From Streptomyces sp. NBC_01478 (GTDB lineage: Bacteria; Actinomycetota; Actinomycetes; Streptomycetales; Streptomycetaceae), in NCBI RefSeq assembly GCF_036227225.1, contig NZ_CP109444.1:2771501-2835500 (forward strand): 64,000 nt of DNA. Direction: 5' to 3'. The position numbers were made by a program, and so were the translations under genes. Shown here piece by piece: positions 16,322-24,227 of the stretch; position 1 is the stretch's first letter; each line of letters opens with the position of its first letter. The notes under the pieces are model-generated. The model did no database searches and was not told the DNA's origin. It saw only the letters and a program-made list of their open reading frames with translations.

Positions 16322-17060
16322 CGTCGCGTCCGTTCGACTTGCCGACCCAGGCGTCGACGTCGTAGCCCCGGTCCTCCCAGTAGCCGGGCTTCACATGTTC
16401 GGTGACCGTGATGCCGGAGAGCCACTTCGCGGACTTGTAGAAGTACATGGGGGCGACGTAGAGGCGGACCGGGCCGCCGTGGTCGTGGCCGAGGTCCTTG
16501 TCCTGCATGCGCAGCGCGACCAGGATGTCCGAGCGCCGGGCCTGGTCGAGGGTGAGGCTCTCCGTGTAGGCGCCGTCGAAGCAGGTGAAGCGCACCGCCC
16601 CGGCCTTGGCGCGCACTCCCGCGGCGTCCAGGAGCCGGGACAGGCGCACCCCCTCGAAGGGGGTCCCGGGGACCCGCCAGCCGGTGACGCACTGGACGTC
16701 CTTGACCAGCCGGGTCTGCGGCAGCGCGCGCAGGTCGGCCAGGGTGTAGGACGTCGGCTTGTCGACCAGGCCGTCGACGGTCAGCCGGTAGTTCTGGGCG
16801 TTCTTGCTCGGCACGGACGCGGTGACCGAGTAGTAGCGGAAGCCGCCGCCGTTCGGGAGCAGTCCGGTCAGTCCCGTGGGGTCCTTGCCGGAGACGGCGC
16901 CGAGGAAGCCCTCCATGCCGTTCTGCAGGGCGGGCGCGGTGACGACGCCGAGGGCGCCCAGGCCGAGCGTGCCGAGGAGGACACGCCGGCCGATCGGCCG
17001 CCCCTCCGCCTTATCCGCACCCTCGGGCTTGGGCCCGGTCTCGGGTTGTTCAGGGTTCAC
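16305..17060 (-). CDS. YedY/MsrP-like molybdopterin-dependent oxidoreductase, Tat-exported
   Basis: This 251-aa sulfite-oxidase-fold protein has a twin-arginine leader (GRRVLLGTLGLGALG, residues about 24-38), so it is likely exported folded. The molybdenum-ligating Cys is in DVQCVTGW at about residue 124. The remaining family landmarks FEGVRLSRLL, FTCFDGAYTESL and PVRLYVAPMYFYKS are present. It overlaps the cytochrome b gene, which would be its membrane partner. The E. coli relative repairs methionine sulfoxide; substrate identity here is open. The start is GTG 17060 with a weak ribosome site; no in-frame ATG lies nearby. Confidence 0.87.
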   Translation of the reverse strand: MNPEQPETGPKPEGADKAEGRPIGRRVLLGTLGLGALGVVTAPALQNGMEGFLGAVSGKDPTGLTGLLPNGGGFRYYSVTASVPSKNAQNYRLTVDGLVDKPTSYTLADLRALPQTRLVKDVQCVTGWRVPGTPFEGVRLSRLLDAAGVRAKAGAVRFTCFDGAYTESLTLDQARRSDILVALRMQDKDLGHDHGGPVRLYVAPMYFYKSAKWLSGITVTEHVKPGYWEDRGYDVDAWVGKSNGRDDDPTS

Positions 17061-17164
17061 GCGTTCATTCGAACACCCGCGACCCCGGCACGGCCAGGGA
17101 TCGCGGGTGCCCGTCAGACTTCCGTAACCACTTCTTACGTGCTTCTCAGAGAGCCGCACGAAGA

Positions 17165-17231
17165 ACCACGACGAACATGGATCGGGACCACCACGAACAG
17201 GGATCGGGAACCACGACGAACATGGTTCGGC
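17165..17231. repeat. Three copies of a 22-bp direct repeat at the permease 3' end
   Basis: ACCACGACGAACATGGATCGGG occurs as units at 17165-17186, 17187-17208 and 17210-17231 with few changes. The last copy ends at the stop codon of the permease gene. It lies between the permease and the molybdoenzyme start and may form part of the transcription end or a replication-slippage tract. Confidence 0.85.
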
Positions 17232-18793
17232 TACGGCGTCTCCGTCGCCGCCTTGTCCAGTTGGAACGCCTCGTTGCCGAGCCCGATACGGGCGTGCGCC
17301 TCGGGGTTGCGGGAGCGCAGGAGCAGGCCCTGGACCAGGCCGACGAGCACCGCGAGGCCGATGATGCCGGGCAGGATCCAGCTCAGGGACGACTCGGGGC
17401 CCGCGCCGACCAGGACGTCGAAGTCCTTGACGGTGTAGACGGCGATGACGACGAGCGCGATGCCGGACAGCGCGGAGGTGACCAGCCGCCAGGCCTGGGC
17501 ACTGGCCGCGCCGCGGCGGGCGAAGAAGACGATCACCGAGAGGGAGGCGGCGGCCATCAGCAGGATCACGCCGAGGGCGCCGATGTTGCCGAACCAGGTG
17601 AACAGGTGCAGGACGGGTTCGGTGGGGTCGCCGGTGGGCTTGTCGTCGGCGATCGCGAAGACGATCACGATCACGGCGGACACGGCGGTCTGGAGCAGCG
17701 AGCCGGTTGCGGGGGCGCCGCTCGCGCTCGTCGTACGGCCGAAGGCGGAGGGGAGCAGGCCCTCGCGGCCCATGGCGAAGGCGTACCGGGCGACGACGTT
17801 GTGGAAGCTGAGCATGGCGGCGAACATGCCGGTGACGAACAGGATGTGGAGCACGTCGGTGAAGGTGCCGCCGAGCTTGGAATCGGTGAGGTAGAAGAGC
17901 AGGCCCGCGCTCTGCTTCTGGGAGACGCCGACGATCTGGGAGGGCCCGGTCGCGACGGTGAGCGCCCAGCAGCTCAGCGCGAAGAAGACGGCGACGCCGC
18001 CGACGGCCAGGAACATCACGCGGGGCACCAGGATGTGCGGGCGGCTGGTCTCCTCGGCGTACACCGGGGCCTGTTCGAAGCCGAGGAAGGCGGCGATGCA
18101 GAAGCAGAGGGCGGTGCCGACGCCGGCGCCGCTGAGGGTGTCCGGGTTGAAGGCGTGCAGGGACAGGCCCTCCTTGGCGGGGTCGGCGACGGCCGCGATG
18201 TCGAAGATGACGACGAGCGCGACCTCGATGATCAGCAGGACGCCGAGCACGCGCGCGTTGACGTCGATCTTCAGCCAGCCGAGCGCGCCGACGGCGAGCA
18301 CGGCCACCAACGCCGGTATCCACCAGGCGACTTGGAGGTCGGCGTAGGTGGAGAACAGCCCGGAGACCTCGAAGCCGAAGATGCCGTAGATACCGACCTG
18401 GAGGGCGTTGTACGCGACGAGTGCCACCAGGGCCGCGCTCGCGCCCGCGGTGCCGCCGAGGCCGCGGGAGATGTACGCGTAGAAGGCGCCCGCGTTGTGG
18501 ACGTGCCGGCTCATCTCCGCGTAGCCGACGCTGAAGAGGACGAGGACGACGCCGAGGAGGACGAAGAGCAGCGGCTGCCCTTCGATGCCCATCACCGCGA
18601 ATGTGGTGGGCATGACACCCGCGACCACCATGAGGGGTGCGGTCGCGGCGAGCACGGAGAGCAGCAGGCCTCCGGTGCCGAGGCGGTCGGCGCGCAGGGC
18701 GCGCTCCTGCCCTCTGAACGTGCTGATGCCGCTGCCTCTGCTGCCGCCGCCGTCCGCGGTGGCGCTGCTCGTGCTGGAACTGCCCGTCGTCAT
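17231..18793 (-). CDS. APC superfamily amino acid permease
   Basis: The 520-aa integral membrane protein has about 12-14 helices. Residues 1-30 are a Ser/Gly/Thr-rich cytoplasmic tail. Family landmarks include LLLSVLAATAPLMVVAG near 43, a GYAEMSRHVHNAGAFYAYISRGLG helix-loop near 88-112 and CIAAFLGFEQAPVYAEET near 235-250. It probably imports an amino acid or amine by proton symport. The substrate is not predictable. The gene is solitary, with tandem repeats at both ends. ATG 18793 follows AAAGGACGTTCCCGCC. Confidence 0.9.
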   Translation of the reverse strand: MTTGSSSTSSATADGGGSRGSGISTFRGQERALRADRLGTGGLLLSVLAATAPLMVVAGVMPTTFAVMGIEGQPLLFVLLGVVLVLFSVGYAEMSRHVHNAGAFYAYISRGLGGTAGASAALVALVAYNALQVGIYGIFGFEVSGLFSTYADLQVAWWIPALVAVLAVGALGWLKIDVNARVLGVLLIIEVALVVIFDIAAVADPAKEGLSLHAFNPDTLSGAGVGTALCFCIAAFLGFEQAPVYAEETSRPHILVPRVMFLAVGGVAVFFALSCWALTVATGPSQIVGVSQKQSAGLLFYLTDSKLGGTFTDVLHILFVTGMFAAMLSFHNVVARYAFAMGREGLLPSAFGRTTSASGAPATGSLLQTAVSAVIVIVFAIADDKPTGDPTEPVLHLFTWFGNIGALGVILLMAAASLSVIVFFARRGAASAQAWRLVTSALSGIALVVIAVYTVKDFDVLVGAGPESSLSWILPGIIGLAVLVGLVQGLLLRSRNPEAHARIGLGNEAFQLDKAATETP

Positions 18794-18813
18794 GGCGGGA
18801 ACGTCCTTTCGGG

Positions 18814-18912
18814 GTCGCTACGGGGGCGTTACTACGGTTGCGTTTCGTCGCTACCGGTGCGTTGCTACGACTTCGTCACGTCGCTACGGAGTCGTTGGTA
18901 CGGGGGTGTTAC
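18814..18912. repeat. Three tandem 33-bp repeats between two minus-strand genes
   Basis: Units beginning GTCGCTACGG lie at 18814-18846, 18847-18879 and 18880-18912. They are diverged but keep the 33-bp spacing. The third copy includes the stop codon of the 324-aa gene. The tract fills nearly the whole gap before the permease start, so any permease promoter must lie inside or upstream of it. Confidence 0.85.
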
Positions 18913-19883
18913 GACGTTCCGAGCGCGCTGTCGCGTGCGGCACGGAAGGCGGTGAGCGGGTCGCGGTCCGGGTAGGACCACGGGGCCGGGGTCGGGTGCT
19001 CCCCGATGCGGTGGAACAGGGCGGCAGCCTCGGCGCCGCGCCCCTCGCAGGACTTGGCGTGGGCGAGGAAGTTGAGGTCGACCAGGCGGCGCGGATGCCC
19101 TTCGTGCTCCCACTCCAGCCACCAGTCGAACGCGGCCTTCATCACCTGCCGGGCCCGGCGTCCGGTCCAGTGCCCGGAGGCGGCCGGGTCGGCGGGTTCC
19201 AGGCCGGCCGCGGCCAGCACGCGGTAGCGCTCGGCGTGCGCGATGACCGGCAGGATGGCGAGCGGGGAGTCGGCGGGGGCCTGTTCGGCGGCCCAGTAGG
19301 CGAAGTCGTAGACCTCGTGCAGCGGGTCGACGCCCGCGTCGGCGCGGCGCTCCGCGAGCCGGGCCACCATCAGATGGTGGGCGTGGTGATGGTCGGCGTA
19401 GCGGTGGCGGACCTCGTCGAAGAGCTGGACGACGCCCTCGTCGGTGCCGAGGGTGTGCTCCAGGAGGAGCAGTCCGAGCCACGGCGTCGGGTCGTCGGGC
19501 AGCCGGGTCGCCGCCGTACGGCAGGCCTCGCGGGCGCGGACCGGCTTCTCCTTGCCCGCGAGCACCCGCTGGACCAGGGCCACGGCGAGCAGGACGGAGG
19601 CGTCACCGGACTCCGGTTCGGCGAGGAGCCAGTCGCGGGCCCAGGCGGCGGCGTAGGACTCCTGGGCGAGGACGGTGACCCGGTGGGCGCGGAGGTCCCA
19701 CTCGTCGCCCGTCTCGGCGAGCAGTCCGCGCGCCGCCTGCCAGCGTCCTTGGGCCAACGCGGCGCGGGCGGCGACGAGTTGATCGTCGTCGAGCGCGGCG
19801 TCGAAGGCCTGGGACGCCCGCTTGTGACGACGTCCGAGGGGTGGCGGGGGTGGGGACACCCGGGAATTCCTCACGATCCTCAC
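18909..19883 (-). CDS. Hypothetical TPR-like helical protein, 324 aa
   Basis: I see no named family. The product is Ala/Leu/Arg-rich and probably an alpha-solenoid of TPR-like helix pairs (RWQAARGLLAETGDEWDLRAHRV, LLLLEHTLGTDEG, FWDWWLEWEH-type aromatic helices). There is a HHHAHHLMVARL stretch near residue 166 and no signal peptide. Homologues seem common in Streptomyces as hypothetical proteins, from memory. The start at ATG 19883 (MRIVRNSRVSPPPPP) gives a Pro-rich leader; a later start is possible. The function is unknown. Confidence 0.8.
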   Translation of the reverse strand: MRIVRNSRVSPPPPPLGRRHKRASQAFDAALDDDQLVAARAALAQGRWQAARGLLAETGDEWDLRAHRVTVLAQESYAAAWARDWLLAEPESGDASVLLAVALVQRVLAGKEKPVRAREACRTAATRLPDDPTPWLGLLLLEHTLGTDEGVVQLFDEVRHRYADHHHAHHLMVARLAERRADAGVDPLHEVYDFAYWAAEQAPADSPLAILPVIAHAERYRVLAAAGLEPADPAASGHWTGRRARQVMKAAFDWWLEWEHEGHPRRLVDLNFLAHAKSCEGRGAEAAALFHRIGEHPTPAPWSYPDRDPLTAFRAARDSALGTS

Positions 19884-20212
19884 GCGACGCTGCGGGATGT
19901 CGGCACGCTATCGGCCGAACACGCACAGCAAACCCTCCACCAATACTTCACGTCAAGTGCCGTACTGCTGTTACACCTGTCAACTTCCGTTACGTATGGG
20001 GCACTTGTGGCACAACCCTTTACCCAGGACGGTACGCTCCGAAGCGTTCGCGAGTCATCGATGTGGCGTACGCCATGGCGCTCGGGCGCGCGGCGACGGA
20101 CCATGGGAGGACCGTCCCGCATCCGGGCACTCCCAGGGGCAAGCCGGGCCCTGGGGCGCTACAGTCGCCGCAACGCACCCCGTAGCCCGGCCTGACGATC
20201 GAGGTACGCAGC
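19884..20212. other. Divergent intergenic region without a gene
   Basis: These 329 bp separate the 324-aa gene from the DMT transporter gene. The first 150 bp are AT-richer than the surroundings (ACTTCACGTCAAGTGCCGTACTGCTGTTACACC...) and probably hold the minus-strand promoter. A TACAGT -10-like box lies at 20160-20165 for the plus-strand gene. I find no credible open frame and no hairpin. Confidence 0.6.
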
Positions 20213-21106
20213 GTGTCCCTTCTGGTTCTGATGCTCGCCGTGAGTGCGGCCTGTTGCCTCGGCTTCGGGTTCGTGCTCCAGCAGAACGCGGCCCAGCAGG
20301 CACCCCTGAGCGACTTCCTCTCCCCGCGGATCCTCCTCGACCTGATGCGGGTGCCGCGCTGGCTCGGCGGCATCGGCCTGATGATCGCGGGCATGGTGCT
20401 CGGCGCGATCGCGCTCGGCAAGGGCGAGGTCTCCCTCGTGGAACCCCTCCTCGCGACGAACCTCCTCTTCGCGCTGGCGCTCTCCCGCAAGCAGACGAGA
20501 CAACCCCTGGGCCGCCAGGGCTGGGCGGGCCTCGCGCTCCTCGCGGGCGGCGTCACGACCTTCATCGTCGCGGGCGAGCCGAGCAGCGGAACGCCGGTCA
20601 CCGACCCCTTCCGCCACTGGCTGATCATCGGCGCGATGGTGGGCCTCGCCCTCCTCCTCACGACGTACGCCAAACGCTCCCGCCTCAGCTCGGGCCCGGT
20701 CCTCCTGGCCCTGGCGGCGGGCCTGCTCTACGGCGTGCAGGACGCGCTCACCCGGGTCAGCGGCCAGCGCTTCACCGAGGGCGGCCTCACGGAACTCCTC
20801 ACGGGCTGGCAGCCGTACGGCGTGCTGGCGCTCGGGGTGACCGGCCTGGTCCTCGTCCAGAGCGCCTTCGAGACGGCTCCCCTGCGCATGTCCCTGCCGG
20901 CCCTCACCGCGGCCCAGCCACTCGCCGGGATCATCTGCGGGGTGGGTTTCCTGGGCGACCGGTTGCGCGCCGACACGGGCGCGCTGGCCTGGGAGGCGGT
21001 GGGCCTCGCCGGGATCGTCGTGGGCATCCTGCTCCTCGGCATGCACCCCGCGATGCCACGCGGCACGACGAAGCCGAAGCCGGCCCCGGCCCTACAGCCG
21101 CACTGA
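20213..21106 (+). CDS. DMT superfamily transporter
   Basis: The 297-aa product has ten predicted membrane helices in two EamA-like halves (first half about 1-135, second about 145-285), ending in a short basic tail. The segment LGKGEVSLVEPLLATNLLFALAL matches the EamA fold. It is likely an exporter of a small metabolite; the substrate is unknown. The start is GTG 20213 with GAGGT 9-10 nt upstream. It is followed by an independent NUDIX gene. Confidence 0.85.
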   Translation: MSLLVLMLAVSAACCLGFGFVLQQNAAQQAPLSDFLSPRILLDLMRVPRWLGGIGLMIAGMVLGAIALGKGEVSLVEPLLATNLLFALALSRKQTRQPLGRQGWAGLALLAGGVTTFIVAGEPSSGTPVTDPFRHWLIIGAMVGLALLLTTYAKRSRLSSGPVLLALAAGLLYGVQDALTRVSGQRFTEGGLTELLTGWQPYGVLALGVTGLVLVQSAFETAPLRMSLPALTAAQPLAGIICGVGFLGDRLRADTGALAWEAVGLAGIVVGILLLGMHPAMPRGTTKPKPAPALQPH

Positions 21107-21161
21107 CCACTCCCCGCCCCTGTCCTGAACGAGGCTGTAACGAGGCTGTTTGGATGGAGGC

Positions 21162-21701
21162 ATGAGCGCAGCGGACGAAATCCTCGACATCGTCGACGAG
21201 CACGACCACGTCATCGGCCGATCCCCCCGCGGCGAGGCCTACGCACAGGGCCTGCGCCACCGCGCGGTCTTCATCCAGACCCGCGACGCGCACGGCCGCG
21301 TCTTCGTCCACCGCCGCACCCCCACCAAACTCGTCTTCCCCTCCCTCTACGACATGTTCGTCGGCGGGGTGGTCGGCGCGGGCGAGTCCTACGACGACGC
21401 GGCGCTGCGCGAGGCCGAGGAGGAACTGGGCGTCGACGGCCTGCCCCGCCCCACGTTCCTCTTCAAGTTCCTGTACGACGACGGCGCCGGGCAGACCTGG
21501 TGGTCGGCGGTGTACGAGGTGCGCTGCGAGCTGCCGGTCAGCCCGCAGGTCGAGGAGGTCGCCTGGCACGACTTCCTGGCGGAGGGCGAGATCGAGAGGC
21601 GGCTGGCCGAATGGGAGTGGGTGCCGGACGGCATGGCGGCCTACGAGCGGCTCAAGGAGTACCGGAAGCCGGCGGCGCACCGGTCACAACCGGCCGGATA
21701 G
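21162..21701 (+). CDS. NUDIX hydrolase (IPP-isomerase-like subgroup)
   Basis: The 179-aa protein carries a complete NUDIX box (GAGESYDDAALREAEEELG, residues about 73-91) that binds divalent metal and hydrolyses a nucleoside-diphosphate-type bond. The N-terminus (EILDIVDEHDHVIGRSPRGEAY) resembles isopentenyl-diphosphate-isomerase-like NUDIX proteins such as YfcD, though isomerase residues cannot be confirmed. ATG 21162 is chosen over the in-frame TTG at 21150 because GGAGG lies just upstream of it. The substrate is unknown. Confidence 0.88.
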   Translation: MSAADEILDIVDEHDHVIGRSPRGEAYAQGLRHRAVFIQTRDAHGRVFVHRRTPTKLVFPSLYDMFVGGVVGAGESYDDAALREAEEELGVDGLPRPTFLFKFLYDDGAGQTWWSAVYEVRCELPVSPQVEEVAWHDFLAEGEIERRLAEWEWVPDGMAAYERLKEYRKPAAHRSQPAG

Positions 21702-21704
21702 GGT
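21699..21704 (+). promoter_or_regulatory. Consensus -10 box for a leaderless DUF202 transcript
   Basis: TAGGGT matches the vegetative -10 consensus TAGRRT and ends 7 nt before the GTG at 21712, the spacing of a leaderless mRNA. It overlaps the NUDIX stop codon. No recognisable -35 box sits upstream. Confidence 0.45.
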
Positions 21705-21711
21705 CCTGCTC

Positions 21712-22104
21712 GTGATCGATTTCGCACGGAACGTCCGGCTGTGGTTCGCGCCCCAGGACATCAGCAAGGAGGGGAGCACACCCGACTACCGGTTCTCGCT
21801 GGCGAACGAGCGCACCTTCCTGGCCTGGCTGCGCACCGCGCTCGCGCTGATCGGCGGGGGCTTCGCGGTGGACCAGTTCCTGCCGGACCTGCCCTGGGCC
21901 TGGCGGGTCGGCCTGGCCCTCGCGCTGCTCGGGGCGGGCGTGCTGTGCTCACTGCGCGCGGTCAATCACTGGGTGCGCTGCGAGCGGGCGATGCGGCGGG
22001 GCGAGGATCTGCCGGTGTCCCGTTTCCCGGCACTGCTGAGCGTCGCCGTGGCGATCGTGGCCCTGGTGATGGTCGTCGTCGTACTGGCCGGCTGGGAAGG
22101 ATGA
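21712..22104 (+). CDS. DUF202 (YidH-like) membrane protein
   Basis: The 130-aa product matches DUF202: the signature FSLANERTFLAWLRTALALIGGG (residues about 23-45) leads into the first of three membrane helices. The start is GTG 21712, 7 nt after a -10-like box, with no ribosome site, suggesting a leaderless transcript. Its stop overlaps the start of a second DUF202 gene. The function of the family is unknown; E. coli YidH/YidG are also encoded in tandem. Confidence 0.9.
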   Translation: MIDFARNVRLWFAPQDISKEGSTPDYRFSLANERTFLAWLRTALALIGGGFAVDQFLPDLPWAWRVGLALALLGAGVLCSLRAVNHWVRCERAMRRGEDLPVSRFPALLSVAVAIVALVMVVVVLAGWEG

Positions 22105-22424
22105 CCAGACCCCCCACCCCGGACCGCGACCCGGGCCTGCAACCCGAACGAACCCGACTGGCCTGGCGCCGTACGACCCTGTCGGGCACGGTCGCCGCCG
22201 TCCTCGCCACGAAGGCCGCACTGCACAACGGAATCCACCCGGAAGGCATCATCGTCTGCGCCCTTTGCTGCGCGCTCTGGCTGGGCTTCCTCACCATCGC
22301 CCACCACCGCATCCGCACCCTCGCGGCAGGCGGCACACCCCCACCCCTGTCCCCCCGACACGCCACCGCGGCGGTGCTGTGCACGGTGGCCATGGCGGCG
22401 TGCGCGGCGGTACTCGTGTACTGA
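22101..22424 (+). CDS. Second DUF202 (YidG-like) membrane protein
   Basis: The 107-aa product has a shortened DUF202 core: LQPERTRLAWRRTTLSGTVAAVL aligns with the ERTxLAWxRT motif of the preceding protein, followed by three membrane helices. ATG 22101 overlaps the preceding stop (ATGA), so translation is coupled and the two small membrane proteins probably act as a pair. The function is unknown. Confidence 0.87.
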   Translation: MTRPPTPDRDPGLQPERTRLAWRRTTLSGTVAAVLATKAALHNGIHPEGIIVCALCCALWLGFLTIAHHRIRTLAAGGTPPPLSPRHATAAVLCTVAMAACAAVLVY

Positions 22425-22498
22425 GGGCGATGGAACCGAAGCCGTACGGCCGGAGTTCAGGACGACCCACTCACCCGCACCCGCCGTCGTACGCGAGC

Positions 22499-22607
22499 GG
22501 GTCGTGGCGGTACGGCGAGCCCGCCGCGTAGCTGGTCCCCACGCGTTCGACTCTGGCAGCACCAGAGGGGCGCAACCTGCGGCGGGCTCGTCGTACCGCC
22601 ACGACCC
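22499..22607. repeat. 29-bp inverted repeat with one mismatch, 51-bp spacer
   Basis: The left arm 22499-22527 (GGGTCGTGGCGGTACGGCGA...) and right arm 22579-22607 are complementary over 29 bp with a single mismatch. The spacer is 22528-22578. It lies in the 290-bp gap between the second DUF202 gene and the His-rich gene. It could act as a very stable terminator hairpin or be the relic of a small mobile repeat. No T-run follows. Confidence 0.9.
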
Positions 22608-22714
22608 CGACGCCCCCACCGGCCACGGCGCCACGCACCCCGGATGACCCGATATGGGCGATTCGCATGGCACCCTGTCCGACGTCAACTCCCGCACTTC
22701 CGAAGGTGAGCACG

Positions 22715-23011
22715 ATGACCACCCTTCACCTGGAGCACTCCTCCCACACCCACTCCCACGGCCCCGCCTGCGGGCACGCCACCGTGCCGCACGGCGACCA
22801 CGTCGACTACGCGCACGACGGTCACCTGCACCGCGAACACGGCGGCCACTGGGACGAGTGCGAGCCGGGCGGCCATGTCGCCCACCAGGAGCACGCGCAC
22901 CAGCACGGTCAGGACTGCGGACACGAGAGCGTGCTGCACGGCGACCACGTGGACTACGTGCACGACGGCCACCGGCACGCCCTGCACGACGGTCACTGGG
23001 ACGACCACTGA
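22715..23011 (+). CDS. Histidine-rich metal-binding protein with duplicated repeat, 98 aa
   Basis: Starts at ATG 22715 behind GAAGGTGAG. About 30 percent of residues are His. Two copies of a roughly 30-residue unit occur (CGHATVPHGDHVDYAHDGH... and CGHESVLHGDHVDYVHDGH...), each ending in a GHWD motif. There is no signal peptide, so it is probably cytoplasmic and binds or buffers zinc, nickel or copper. Similar proteins are often mislabelled threonine dehydratase in databases, from memory; nothing here supports that enzyme. No clear Zur or Nur operator is visible upstream. A strong terminator follows. Confidence 0.85.
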   Translation: MTTLHLEHSSHTHSHGPACGHATVPHGDHVDYAHDGHLHREHGGHWDECEPGGHVAHQEHAHQHGQDCGHESVLHGDHVDYVHDGHRHALHDGHWDDH

Positions 23012-23052
23012 GGCGACCCCCACAGCCGGCGACGGCCCGAATGCACCACCCC

Positions 23053-23085
23053 ACAGCTCCCCGCCGCCCCGGCGCGGGGAGCTGT
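23053..23085 (+). terminator. Intrinsic terminator after the His-rich gene
   Basis: ACAGCTCCCCGC and GCGGGGAGCTGT form a perfect 12-bp stem with a 9-nt loop, 42 nt after the stop codon. Only a weak T-rich trailer (CGGCTTAT) follows, as is common in Streptomyces. Confidence 0.85.
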
Positions 23086-23130
23086 CGGCTTATCGTGGCC
23101 CCGGTCACGTTTCGCTCCCCTACTGGACGA

Positions 23131-23150
23131 CATACCGACCGGTCGGCATG
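23131..23150. promoter_or_regulatory. TetR-type operator upstream of the APH/acyl-CoA dehydrogenase operon
   Basis: CATACCGACCGGTCGGCATG is a 20-bp palindrome with one mismatch, 48 bp before the first start codon. It shares the ACCGGTCGGTATG half with the site at 32068-32087 in front of the operon encoding the TetR at 28971-29594, so the same repressor probably binds both. Confidence 0.65.
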
Positions 23151-23198
23151 ATGGTTCGAGTCAGCCGAGTCCTGTTCATCCGTTCGTAGGAGTGATGT

Positions 23199-24221
23199 AT
23201 GAGCCCCGACCACCCGCCCGGACTCGATCTCGACCGGCTGCGCGGTCTGCTCGACCGCGAGCGGCCCGGTCTGGTCACCGGCCCCTTGTCGGGCCGGCTG
23301 ATCGAGGGCGGACGGTCGAACCTCACCTACGCGGTCACCGACGACTCCGCGAAGTGGGTCGTACGGCGCCCCCCGCTCGGCCACGTCCTGGCCACCGCGC
23401 ACGACATGAAGCGCGAGCACCGGGTGATCAGCGCCCTGCACCCGACGAACGTGCCGGTGCCGAAACCCATCCTCCTGTGCGAGGACGACGAGGTGCTCGG
23501 GGCGCCGTTCTACGTCATGGAGTTCGTGGAGGGCACCCCGTACCGCACGGCAGACGAGCTGGCCCCGCTGGGCCCGGAGCGCACCCGCGGCGCGGTCCTC
23601 GAACTGGTCGACACGCTGGTCGAGTTGCACGCCGTGGACCCCGCCGAGGTCGGCCTCGCGGACTTCGGCCGTCCCGAGGGCTTCCTGGACCGCCAACTCC
23701 GCCGCTGGGGCAAGCAGTTGGACGCCTCCCGCAACCGCGAGCTGGCCGGAGTCGAAGAGCTGCACGCGGCCCTCGGCCGCCGCCTCCCCGACTCCCCCAC
23801 CCCAGCCGTCGTACACGGCGACTACCGCCTCGACAACGTACTGATCGGCGAGGACGACAAGATCAAGGCGATCCTCGACTGGGAGATGTCCACGCTCGGC
23901 GACCCGCTCACCGACCTGGGCCTGCTGGTGATGTACAGCATCCCGCTGGAGCTGCCCAACTCCCCCATTTCCACGACCGCTTCGGCCCCGGGCCACCCCG
24001 CCCCGGCCGAGCTGATCGAACGGTACGCCGCGCGCTCGGGGCGCGACGTGTCGTCGGTCGCCTGGTACACGGCGTTCGCGTGGTTCAAGCTCGCCGTGAT
24101 CCTGGAGGGCATCCACTACCGCTACACCCTGGGCCAGACGGTCGGCCGCGGCTTCGACCGCATCGGCGAACTGGTTCCCGTCTTCATCGAGCACGGCCTG
24201 ACCACCCTTCAGGAAGGCTGA
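23199..24221 (+). CDS. APH-family phosphotransferase associated with acyl-CoA dehydrogenase
   Basis: This 340-aa protein-kinase-like (aminoglycoside phosphotransferase fold) enzyme has the N-lobe segment GGRSNLTYAV at about 37-46, the ATP-clamping Lys region in WVVRRPP, the catalytic loop VVHGDYRLDNVL at about 208-219 and the metal Asp in ILDWEMSTLGDP at about 229-240. This subgroup (ACAD10/FadE36-like) is routinely encoded beside acyl-CoA dehydrogenases and phosphorylates hydroxyacyl-type intermediates, not antibiotics. It sits 6 bp before such a gene. ATG 23199 follows TAGGAGTG. Probable role: catabolism of an unusual, perhaps 4-hydroxy, fatty acid. Confidence 0.87.
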   Translation: MSPDHPPGLDLDRLRGLLDRERPGLVTGPLSGRLIEGGRSNLTYAVTDDSAKWVVRRPPLGHVLATAHDMKREHRVISALHPTNVPVPKPILLCEDDEVLGAPFYVMEFVEGTPYRTADELAPLGPERTRGAVLELVDTLVELHAVDPAEVGLADFGRPEGFLDRQLRRWGKQLDASRNRELAGVEELHAALGRRLPDSPTPAVVHGDYRLDNVLIGEDDKIKAILDWEMSTLGDPLTDLGLLVMYSIPLELPNSPISTTASAPGHPAPAELIERYAARSGRDVSSVAWYTAFAWFKLAVILEGIHYRYTLGQTVGRGFDRIGELVPVFIEHGLTTLQEG

Positions 24222-24227
24222 TCCACC

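Noticed and set aside
21150..21161. TTG start for the NUDIX gene
   Set aside because: The ATG at 21162 has GGAGG directly upstream, and the TTG would put that ribosome site inside the coding region.
23199..24221. Aminoglycoside resistance gene
   Set aside because: The kinase fold and HGDYRLDN loop match APH, but the subgroup and the adjoining acyl-CoA dehydrogenase point to lipid catabolism.
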